Source: JBBQBQ01 sp038317685 (GTDB taxonomy: Bacteria > Desulfobacterota > Desulfuromonadia > Desulfuromonadales > DDH964). Taken from it: a stretch of 12,050 nucleotides of DNA. The DNA lies in NCBI GenBank assembly GCA_038317685.1, contig JBBQBQ010000096.1:1-12050 (forward strand), in the 5' to 3' direction. Within the stretch, counting starts at the first letter, position 1; every line of letters begins with the position of its first letter. The translations under genes were made by a program, and so were the position numbers. The notes beneath the pieces are model-generated. The model saw only the letters and a list, made by a program, of their open reading frames with translations. It had not been told where the DNA came from and did not search any database. Of the stretch, positions 7,273 to 12,050 are shown piece after piece.

Positions 7273-7504
7273 AATTTGAGCTCTCCACTCCTGCCGTGGA
7301 TCCGTTGGCCTCCGAGCGAGTACCAACAAGGTGGGTTTGCTTGTCAGCGTATCAGGCGTCCCACTTCATGATGGGCTGGCACACAACGCTAACGAAGCGC
7401 ACCCGAAAGAGCGTTATTCCGCCTGGGCGTTCGGGTCTCACCTGCAGGGCAGAGAGCAACATTGAATTCAGTATAGGCAAAAGGGGGGAGGGAAACAAGG
7501 AGAA

Positions 7505-7523
7505 TCTTCCCGGGCCGGGAAGA
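7505..7523. repeat. Perfect 19-bp palindrome upstream of the kinase gene
   Basis: TCTTCCCGGGCCGGGAAGA has two perfect 9-bp arms around one central base. Its centre is about 160 bp upstream of the transcription start predicted from the sigma-54 motif at 7652. That distance is usual for enhancer-binding protein sites, so such a role is possible. No T run follows on either strand. Confidence 0.45.
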
Positions 7524-7610
7524 GGAATATCCGTCAATCTTGCTCAATAAATAGTCAGAGAGTCGGTAAAAGTTAAGCAGGAGGCCTCGAAAGACTCGCC
7601 CCACTGGTTA

Positions 7611-7646
7611 AAATCTCGGGGAATATCAGGCTATTCCCTGAGATTT
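7611..7646. repeat. 15-bp stem hairpin immediately upstream of the sigma-54 motif
   Basis: AAATCTCGGGGAATA (7611-7625) pairs with TATTCCCTGAGATTT (7632-7646) through 15 pairs with a single G-T wobble and a six-base loop TCAGGC. On the minus strand it is followed by TTTTAACC (the last three stem T plus one more), giving weak terminator character. On the plus strand it has TTTAT only. It ends five bases before the -24 box, so it may insulate the promoter or bind a regulator. Confidence 0.55.
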
Positions 7647-7651
7647 ATGAA

Positions 7652-7667
7652 TGGCACGGGTTGTGCC
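7652..7667 (+). promoter_or_regulatory. Sigma-54 -24/-12 promoter for the histidine kinase
   Basis: TGGCACGGGTTGTGCC matches the sigma-54 pattern TGGCACG-N4-TTGC: the -24 box is perfect, and the -12 box is GTGC with the required GC at 7665-7666 and correct spacing. Transcription would start near 7678, leaving a ~26-nt leader containing the AAAGGA ribosome-binding site. The site lies in a short palindrome (ATGGCAC/GTGCCAT, 7651-7669), so a similar but poorer motif also reads on the minus strand. The plus orientation fits the gene position. Confidence 0.6.
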
Positions 7668-7703
7668 ATAAGTAAACCAGCGCCTTGCCGCCAAAGGAAT
7701 CCC

Positions 7704-9275
7704 ATGCCCGACTCTGCCCCTGGACAATCGGAAAAACTTCTCAAGGCACTTCTCGATATCGGCCAGGAATTGGTGTCGACCGTCGATCTCGACGAACTGC
7801 TCAACCGGATTCTGCGCATCTCCCGGGAAGTCTTCCACTTCGAAAACGCCATTATCCGCCTCTTCGACCCTCAGCGTCGGGTGCTGGTGACGGCGGCCGC
7901 CTACGGCTATCCGGAGGCGACGACCCGCCACGACATCCCCATCGGACGCGGAGTCATGGGGAGGGTTGCCGCCTCCGGCCAGCCGCTGTTGGTCTCCGAT
8001 GTGGCCGTGCTCCCCGATTATCTGGAGGGGATTCGCGATGCCCGCAGCGAACTGGCGGTGCCCCTGGTCGCCCGCGACAAGGTCATCGGCGTCTTCAATG
8101 TCGAAAGCCCCCGCCCCAACGCATTTTCGGACACCGATATTCCTCCCCTCATGACCCTGGCCGCCCAGGCCGCCATCGCCATCGAGAATGCCCGCCTCTA
8201 CAGTAACCTGCGTCAGGTGTCGAGCCGTTTCCGGGAACTGCACCAGTTCAACAGCCGGATTCTCAAGAGCGTCAATCTCGGCATCTACACCGTCGATGAC
8301 CAATTGACGATCACCTCCTGGAACCGGCGCATGGAAGAGATGAGCGGAGTCGATGAGGGGCAGGCCCTCGGCCGGAGGCTCTTCGAACTATTTCCCAACC
8401 TGGAAGGGGAAGGCTTCGGCGAACGGATCCGGCGAGTTCTGGAACGGGGCACGGCGGAGAAGCTGCGCCTGACCCACCGGAACTTCAAAGGCCAGCTGCG
8501 GATCCAGAAGCGGCGTCTGGCCCCCCTCAAGGATGGCGAGCGAACCACCGGAGTGGTCGTCATTGTCGAGGACATCACCGAATTCAAACGCCTGCTGGAG
8601 CAGACCATCCAGACTGAAAAACTGGCGGAAGTCGGTCGCCTTTCGGCCGGCATCGCCCATGAGGTCAACAACCCCCTGGCGGTGATCTCTTACGCAGCCC
8701 AACTCCTGGGGAGGGAGGATGCCCTTCCGGAGTTTCAACGAGAGCTGGTCGAAAGGATCGAAAAGGAAGCTGAGCGGCTCAAGACCTTGACCGGAGGCCT
8801 CCTCTCCTTTTCCCGTTCCCCAGGCACGGTTCGACGCCTCGTCGATCTCAACGAGGTGCTGCGCGATGTACTGCGCCTGGTGCGCTACGAGTTCAGTCGC
8901 AACACCATCGAGCTGGTAGAAGACTACCAGCCACTCCCGGTTATTCAGGCCGATCCTAACAAACTCAAGCAGGTCTTCATCAATCTCCTCATGAATGCCG
9001 CCCAAGCGCTGGCGGAAGGTGGCCGAGTGACGGTTGCCACCGCACCGGTGGCTGGAGCCGAGGTCGAAGTGACGATCGCCGATACCGGCCCGGGGATTCC
9101 GCCTGAAGTCCGGGAACAGATCTTCGAACCCTTTTTCACCACCAAGAAGGATGGTGAGGGGACCGGGCTGGGCCTCTACATCTGCCGTAACCTGGTGTTG
9201 GAACACGCAGGGCGGCTGCTTCTGGAGACTTCGCCCAAAGGAACGACCTTCCGGGTTGTTCTGCCGGTCGGTTGA
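7704..9275 (+). CDS. GAF-PAS sensor histidine kinase, NtrB-like, probable nitrogen sensor (GnfK-type)
   Basis: The 523-residue soluble kinase has a GAF domain (about 12-165), a short helical linker, a PAS domain (about 178-298), then HisKA and HATPase_c domains. The phospho-acceptor is H319 in GRLSAGIAHEVNNPLAVI. The ATP-binding lid shows the N box (N427, N431), G1 box DTGPGI at 460-465, FEPFFTT at 474-480, and G2 GTGLGL at 486-491. There is no receiver domain or membrane segment, so the signal is probably cytoplasmic. I chose the ATG at 7704 with AAAGGA five bases upstream. The frame is open to 7647, but that would start upstream of the sigma-54 promoter. No response regulator follows; glnK-amtB do. 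In Geobacter sulfurreducens the GnfK kinase partners an ANTAR response regulator, and this gene fits that role by context: a sigma-54 promoter and an ANTAR-type leader next door. Orthology is inference. Confidence 0.9.
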   Translation: MPDSAPGQSEKLLKALLDIGQELVSTVDLDELLNRILRISREVFHFENAIIRLFDPQRRVLVTAAAYGYPEATTRHDIPIGRGVMGRVAASGQPLLVSDVAVLPDYLEGIRDARSELAVPLVARDKVIGVFNVESPRPNAFSDTDIPPLMTLAAQAAIAIENARLYSNLRQVSSRFRELHQFNSRILKSVNLGIYTVDDQLTITSWNRRMEEMSGVDEGQALGRRLFELFPNLEGEGFGERIRRVLERGTAEKLRLTHRNFKGQLRIQKRRLAPLKDGERTTGVVVIVEDITEFKRLLEQTIQTEKLAEVGRLSAGIAHEVNNPLAVISYAAQLLGREDALPEFQRELVERIEKEAERLKTLTGGLLSFSRSPGTVRRLVDLNEVLRDVLRLVRYEFSRNTIELVEDYQPLPVIQADPNKLKQVFINLLMNAAQALAEGGRVTVATAPVAGAEVEVTIADTGPGIPPEVREQIFEPFFTTKKDGEGTGLGLYICRNLVLEHAGRLLLETSPKGTTFRVVLPVG

Positions 9276-9307
9276 CTGCCCGGAAATTTCTCAACCTCTT
9301 TTGGTGT

Positions 9308-9324
9308 TGCCTTAAAATAAGGCA
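9308..9324. repeat. 17-bp perfect palindrome, candidate enhancer site for the glnK promoter
   Basis: TGCCTTAAAATAAGGCA has perfect 7-bp arms and an AAA centre. Its centre is about 87 bp upstream of the transcription start predicted from the sigma-54 box at 9377, within the usual range for NtrC-type activator sites. It has no U tract after it, so it is a poor terminator for the kinase gene. The binding protein is unknown. Confidence 0.45.
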
Positions 9325-9376
9325 CATGGCCTCAGGATGAAGAGAAAAACCCCTGAAATTTAAGTAATTTCTAGAT

Positions 9377-9392
9377 TGGCACGCGGCATGCT
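9377..9392 (+). promoter_or_regulatory. Sigma-54 -24/-12 promoter for glnK-amtB
   Basis: TGGCACGCGGCATGCT matches TGGCACG-N4-TTGCW with a perfect -24 box and only one mismatch (A for T) in the -12 box; the essential GC is at 9390-9391. Transcription would start near 9403, giving a leader of about 167 nt before the glnK ATG. Sigma-54 control of P-II/amtB genes by an NtrC-type activator under nitrogen limitation is well established in proteobacteria. Confidence 0.8.
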
Positions 9393-9407
9393 CTAAGACT
9401 CCGCGTC

Positions 9408-9430
9408 CCGTCGCAGGAAGTCAGCGACGG
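9408..9430 (+). other. Hairpin at the 5' end of the glnK leader RNA
   Basis: CCGTCGC (9408-9414) pairs with GCGACGG (9424-9430) around the loop AGGAAGUCA. It would form within the first 30 nt of the transcript. The nine-base loop does not fit the ANTAR hexaloop rule. It may stabilise the 5' end or be an additional protein site. Confidence 0.4.
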
Positions 9431-9456
9431 AGTCAGACAATGTGAAAGCCGACCAG

Positions 9457-9504
9457 TGGGAACAATGGCGTTCTCCAGCGGTCGCATAGGGCAACGGCGC
9501 CTCT
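9457..9504 (+). promoter_or_regulatory. ANTAR-type tandem hexaloop RNA element in the glnK-amtB leader
   Basis: Two hairpins are separated by ten bases. The first (9457-9477) has stem TGG-GAAC/GTTC-CCA with a bulged T9474 and the hexaloop AAUGGC (9464-9469). The second (9488-9504) has stem AG-GGC/GCC-CT with a bulged T9502 and the hexaloop AACGGC (9493-9498). Both loops have A at position 1 and G at position 4, the known hallmark of RNAs bound by ANTAR-domain antiterminators, and both stems carry a U bulge at about the same place. The second loop and its closing G (9493-9499) form the left arm of the terminator stem, so second hairpin and terminator cannot coexist. The expected effect is that a bound ANTAR protein lets polymerase continue into glnK. 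The structures are hand-folded. Confidence 0.8.
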
Positions 9505-9542
9505 CCCTCCTTCCGGAGGGCAGTGACGCCGTTATTTTTTTT
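9493..9542 (+). terminator. Regulated Rho-independent terminator (attenuator) upstream of glnK
   Basis: An outer stem AACGGCG (9493-9499)/CGCCGTT (9527-9533) encloses an inner stem CCCTCC (9505-9510)/GGAGGG (9515-9520) with loop TTCC. Eight T follow at 9535-9542. This lies between the sigma-54 promoter and the glnK ribosome-binding site, so by default it would stop transcription before glnK. Its left arm overlaps the second ANTAR hexaloop hairpin, which makes it conditional. Confidence 0.85.
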
Positions 9543-9569
9543 GCGAACTCTGGAAAGGAGCAGGACGGA

Positions 9570-9908
9570 ATGAAGAAGATCGAGTGCATCATCAAGCCGT
9601 TCAAGCTGGATGACGTCAAGAGTGTGTTGACCGACCTGGGGATCTCCGGGATGACGGTCAGCGAGGTGCGCGGTTTCGGCCGCCAAAAAGGGCATACCGA
9701 ACTCTACCGCGGGGCCGAGTACCAGATCGATTTCATCCCCAAGGTGAAGATCGAACTGGTCATCCCGGAAGGCCGGGTCGCGGAGGTGGTGGCGGCGATC
9801 CAGAAGGAAGCTTGTACCGGACGCATCGGCGACGGCAAGATTTTCGTTCTGCCGGTCGATCAGGCGGTCCGGATTCGCACCGGTGAAACCGGCGACGACT
9901 CCCTCTAA
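9570..9908 (+). CDS. glnK: P-II nitrogen regulatory protein (GlnK/GlnB family)
   Basis: This 112-residue protein has the exact length of the P-II family. It is a trimeric cytoplasmic sensor of 2-oxoglutarate, ATP/ADP and nitrogen status. The T loop (about 37-55) reads GRQKGHTELYRGAEYQIDF and contains Y51, the uridylylation site used by GlnD, and Y46. The nucleotide-binding B loop is TGRIGDGKIF at 83-92, with K90, and the C loop carries R101 and R103, all at E. coli numbering. Sequence alone (MKKIE, KLDD) resembles GlnB, but linkage to amtB argues for GlnK function: direct plugging of the AmtB channel when ammonium is plentiful. The start is the ATG at 9570 with AAAGGAG nine bases upstream. 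The frame opens at GTG 9456, inside the leader hairpins, and that start is rejected. amtB follows after 32 bp. Confidence 0.95.
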   Translation: MKKIECIIKPFKLDDVKSVLTDLGISGMTVSEVRGFGRQKGHTELYRGAEYQIDFIPKVKIELVIPEGRVAEVVAAIQKEACTGRIGDGKIFVLPVDQAVRIRTGETGDDSL

Positions 9909-9940
9909 ACACCCACGACAATCCCTTAGGAGGCTGTTCC

Positions 9941-11290
9941 ATGAAAAAGTTGATTCTCCCCCTCGTCGCCGTCCTGCTGCTGGCTCTGCCGGTCCTCGGC
10001 CTGGCCGACGATGCGCCGCTGACCGCCGATGCCGTTCAGACCAACCTGAACTTCATCTGGACTCTTATTGCCGCCTTCCTGGTCTTCATCATGCAGGCCG
10101 GTTTCGCCATGGTCGAGGCGGGCTTCACCCGAGCCAAGAACGCCTGCAACATCATGATGAAGAATCTGATGGACTTCTGTATTGGTTCCCTCGGGTTCTG
10201 GGCGGTCGGCTTCGGTCTGATGTTCGGCATCGGCACCGGTTTCTTCGGGACCAGTGATTTCTTCCTCAGCGGCGCCACCGGTGACGGTGCGGCCTGGAAT
10301 TATTGCTTCTGGATGTTTCAGGTGGTCTTCGCTGCAACCGCCGCCACTATTATTTCCGGGGCCGTCGCCGAGCGCACCAAATTCAGTGCTTACTGTGTCT
10401 ACTCATTCTTTGTCTCGGCCCTTATCTACCCCGTTTTCGGCCACTGGGCCTGGGGAAATCTTTTCCATGGAGAAGAGGCCATCGGCTGGCTTGCCAAGCT
10501 TGGCTTCATAGACTTTGCCGGGTCGACCGTCGTTCACTCCATGGGCGGCTGGCTGGCCCTGGCAGGCGCCATCATCGTCGGGCCCCGCCTCGGGAAATTC
10601 GACAAGAACGGCAAAGTCAAACCGATCCCCGGGCACAACATCCCCCTCGCCTCTCTCGGGGTCTTCCTCCTCTGGTTCGGCTGGTACGGATTCAACCCTG
10701 GCTCGACCACCGCGGGGAACAGTTCCACTGCCATCATCGCCGTGACCACGACCCTCGCGGGCGCCGCCGGTGCCCTCTCCGCCATGCTTTTCACCTGGTT
10801 AAAGTACGCCAAGAGCGACATCGGCATGACCCTCAACGGTGCCCTGGCCGGCCTTGTCGCCATCACCGCCGGTTGCGCCAACGTAACGCCGACCTCGGCG
10901 GTCATCATCGGCCTGATCGCCGGTGTGCTGGTCATCCTTTCGGTCCTTTTCTTCGACAAAATCCGTGTCGATGATCCGGTCGGCGCGGTCTCGGTCCACG
11001 GGGTCTGTGGAGCTTTCGGAACCCTTGCAGCGGGCCTTTTCAACAGCGCCGGCTTCGACCTGAACGTGGTCGGCGTTCAGCTCCTTGGCATCGGCGCCTG
11101 CTTTGTCTGGTCTTTCGGCACGGGGCTGATCCTCTTCAAAATCATTGACATGACCATCGGCATGCGCGTCACCAAGGAAGAGGAAATGTCCGGCCTCGAC
11201 TTTTCCGAGCACGGCGCCTCGGCCTACCCCGACTTCCAGACCGTGCACCTGGGGAGCGTCTTCACTCCGGGGCAGGACAGCGCCAGATAG
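9941..11290 (+). CDS. amtB: Ammonium transporter AmtB
   Basis: The 449-residue inner-membrane protein belongs to the Amt/Mep/Rh family and imports ammonium as a trimer. A cleavable signal peptide (MKKLILPLVAVLLLALPVLG, cut near LA-DD at 22-23) precedes the eleven membrane helices, as in E. coli AmtB. Key residues can be read directly: the twin pore histidines H199 (STVVHSMGG) and H353 (AVSVHGVCG), D191 in IDFAGS, the gate phenylalanine F130 in QVVFAATAAT, and F246 in LLWFGWYGFNPG. The cytosolic C-terminal tail from about 405 is the part that GlnK contacts in homologues. AGGAGG at 9928-9933 lies seven bases before the ATG. It is co-transcribed with glnK and shares its sigma-54 promoter and attenuator. 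No intrinsic terminator with a U tract follows before the porin gene. Confidence 0.97.
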   Translation: MKKLILPLVAVLLLALPVLGLADDAPLTADAVQTNLNFIWTLIAAFLVFIMQAGFAMVEAGFTRAKNACNIMMKNLMDFCIGSLGFWAVGFGLMFGIGTGFFGTSDFFLSGATGDGAAWNYCFWMFQVVFAATAATIISGAVAERTKFSAYCVYSFFVSALIYPVFGHWAWGNLFHGEEAIGWLAKLGFIDFAGSTVVHSMGGWLALAGAIIVGPRLGKFDKNGKVKPIPGHNIPLASLGVFLLWFGWYGFNPGSTTAGNSSTAIIAVTTTLAGAAGALSAMLFTWLKYAKSDIGMTLNGALAGLVAITAGCANVTPTSAVIIGLIAGVLVILSVLFFDKIRVDDPVGAVSVHGVCGAFGTLAAGLFNSAGFDLNVVGVQLLGIGACFVWSFGTGLILFKIIDMTIGMRVTKEEEMSGLDFSEHGASAYPDFQTVHLGSVFTPGQDSAR

Positions 11291-11346
11291 TTTTGGCCGT
11301 ATCGGTCAGAGAGCAGACAACGAATATTTATTGGGGATTCCCCTGA

Positions 11347-11369
11347 CCCGGGGGGGGTAGCCTCCCGGG
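11347..11369 (+). other. GC-rich hairpin in the amtB-porin gap
   Basis: CCCGGGGGG (11347-11355) pairs with CCTCCCGGG (11361-11369) through nine pairs including one G-T, with loop GGTAG. No T run follows (AACCAAAACC instead), so it is not a standard terminator. A smaller GGGG-ATT-CCCC hairpin sits just upstream at 11333-11343. Located 20 bases before the porin ribosome-binding site, it could protect mRNA ends or lower transcription from amtB into the porin. Confidence 0.45.
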
Positions 11370-11402
11370 GAACCAAAACCCTCATAACAAGGAGATGGAT
11401 CG

Positions 11403-12050
11403 ATGAAGAAGCTTGCAGCTTTTCTGGTGGCCCTGATGGCCCTTTCCGTGGCCGGCCCGGCCGCGGCCCTGGAAGTTTCCGGCGACGCCTATGCCGGGGT
11501 TTATAGTCAGTACCTTTGGCGCGGCCTTGATTTCAGCGGCAACATGCCGGTTCTTCAGGGCGGCATGGACCTCAGCGCCAGCGGAGTCACCATCAGCTAC
11601 TGGAGCAACTTTCAGTTGATCGGCGATGCCGGCGGGGCGCCGACCCTCGATGCCGGGGAGATGACCGAGACTGACCTGAGCATCGACTACACCACCACCC
11701 TTGCCGAGAAACTGGCACTGAGCGTCGGCAACATCTACTACACCTTCAACGTTCCCGGGGCGACCAATGAACTTTACCTGGGTCTGAGCCTCGATACACT
11801 GCTTTCGCCAGCGGTCAAAGTCTACTACGATTGGGACAAGGCCCGCTCGGCGGGGCGCGACGGGATCTTCGCCACTCTGTCCGTCGGCCATTCCTTCGAG
11901 ATCAACGACAAGGCGGCTGTGAACGTCGGCGCCCTGATCAGCTACAACGATGAAAACGTCGGCGATTACAGTGACTTCCACAACTATGAGCTGTCGGCCG
12001 GCGTCGACTTTTCGCCGATGGAAAATCTGACCATCAGCCCCTCGCTCCTC
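11403..12050 (+). CDS. TorF-family putative porin, N-terminal part (gene runs off the right edge)
   Basis: From the ATG at 11403 the frame is open for 216 codons to the window edge, so the 3' end is missing. AAGGAG at 11389-11394 lies eight bases upstream. Residues 1-22 form a signal peptide (MKKLAAFLVALMALSVAGPA, cut after AAA and before LEVSG). The mature part opens with GDAYAGVYSQYLWRGLDFS and continues in alternating short beta strands ending in aromatic residues, such as VTISYWSNF, LALSVGNIYYTF, VKVYYDWD and VNVGALISY. This pattern is typical of an outer-membrane beta barrel, and the YSQYLWRG start is the signature of the TorF/Gcw_chp family. Such genes often neighbour glnK-amtB in proteobacteria, suggesting a link to nitrogen-limited growth, but the solute has not been established. 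The 112-bp gap and the lack of a clear terminator suggest co-transcription with amtB. Confidence 0.85.
   Translation, partial: MKKLAAFLVALMALSVAGPAAALEVSGDAYAGVYSQYLWRGLDFSGNMPVLQGGMDLSASGVTISYWSNFQLIGDAGGAPTLDAGEMTETDLSIDYTTTLAEKLALSVGNIYYTFNVPGATNELYLGLSLDTLLSPAVKVYYDWDKARSAGRDGIFATLSVGHSFEINDKAAVNVGALISYNDENVGDYSDFHNYELSAGVDFSPMENLTISPSLL

Larger units (their letters stand above)
7051..7651. other. 600-bp intergenic region without a convincing gene
   Basis: Neither strand gives an ORF with a recognisable protein, a good ribosome-binding site, or the codon usage of the neighbours; the longest reading frames look random. The stretch holds three strong inverted repeats, listed separately. 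I see no tRNA, CRISPR array, insertion sequence, or c-di-GMP or cobalamin riboswitch consensus. It lies between divergent traB and the histidine kinase, so it must contain the traB promoter and any enhancer sites for the sigma-54 promoter at 7652. Confidence 0.6.

Noticed and set aside
7425..7450. Resemblance to a tRNA T-arm (GTTCGGGTCTC)
   Set aside because: No acceptor stem, anticodon arm or D arm can be folded around it on either strand.
7155..7604. Possible small proteins of 131 codons (plus) and 71 codons (minus) in the kinase-traB gap
   Set aside because: No ribosome-binding site fits, the compositions look random, and strong inverted repeats run through both frames.
7647..7703. Upstream in-frame start for the histidine kinase
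   Set aside because: It would place the start codon upstream of the sigma-54 promoter and inside hairpins; the ATG at 7704 has a good AAAGGA at proper spacing.
9276..9376. Terminator for the histidine kinase gene
   Set aside because: The palindrome at 9308-9324 has no U tract after it, so it is better read as a protein-binding site; read-through into the glnK leader cannot be excluded.
9456..9569. Upstream GTG start that would add 38 residues to the P-II protein
   Set aside because: The extension covers the leader hairpins and the poly-U tract, and the ATG at 9570 gives exactly the 112-residue family length with a strong ribosome-binding site.
9403..9569. Metabolite riboswitch (glutamine or c-di-GMP type) as the explanation for the glnK leader
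   Set aside because: I could not find the conserved cores of these riboswitches, while the two A1/G4 hexaloops and their overlap with the terminator match the ANTAR pattern.

Overview
The window is GC-rich chromosomal DNA, most likely from the Desulfuromonadota (a Geobacter, Desulfuromonas or Pelobacter relative). The evidence is the compact proS / DUF4388 / pyrF / rlmB cluster, a GAF-PAS histidine kinase next to a P-II/AmtB/TorF-porin cluster, sigma-54 promoters, and a leader that matches the ANTAR antitermination targets reported for Geobacter nitrogen genes. This assignment is inference from gene content; nothing here fixes the species.

Layout. (1) Positions 1-987, minus strand: the N-terminal 329 residues of a Ycf46-like AAA+ ATPase that runs off the left edge. 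It is divergent from (2) a tightly packed plus-strand operon at 1175-5657: proS, a DUF4388 protein, pyrF and rlmB. Two junctions are ATGA start/stop overlaps and the third is a 3-bp gap. (3) A convergent intergenic region at 5658-5874 holds a strong hairpin terminator. It also holds a minus-strand promoter-like sequence that would yield only a ~50-nt RNA. (4) Positions 5875-7050, minus strand: a TraB/PrgY-family membrane protein. (5) Positions 7051-7651 contain no convincing gene but several strong inverted repeats. (6) From 7652 to the right edge lies a nitrogen-response block: a sigma-54-type promoter and sensor histidine kinase, a second sigma-54 promoter, a structured leader, glnK, amtB, and the start of a TorF-family outer-membrane porin.

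The most interesting element is the ~165-nt leader of glnK-amtB (about 9403-9569). It contains two short hairpins with hexaloops AAUGGC and AACGGC, both with A at position 1 and G at position 4. The second is mutually exclusive with a Rho-independent terminator ending in eight U, just before the glnK ribosome-binding site. This is the architecture of an RNA bound by ANTAR-domain antiterminators. The kinase directly upstream is a good candidate for the GnfK-type kinase whose partner (a GnfR-like ANTAR response regulator, not in this window) would bind the leader. The model is two-layer control. Sigma-54 and an enhancer-binding protein start transcription under nitrogen limitation, and an ANTAR regulator then permits read-through into glnK-amtB and possibly the porin. 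AmtB imports ammonium, GlnK gates AmtB and reports nitrogen status, and the porin may provide outer-membrane passage.

A second, more speculative observation is the minus-strand candidate small RNA at about 5706-5655, whose terminator loop carries a CCUCC anti-Shine-Dalgarno sequence.
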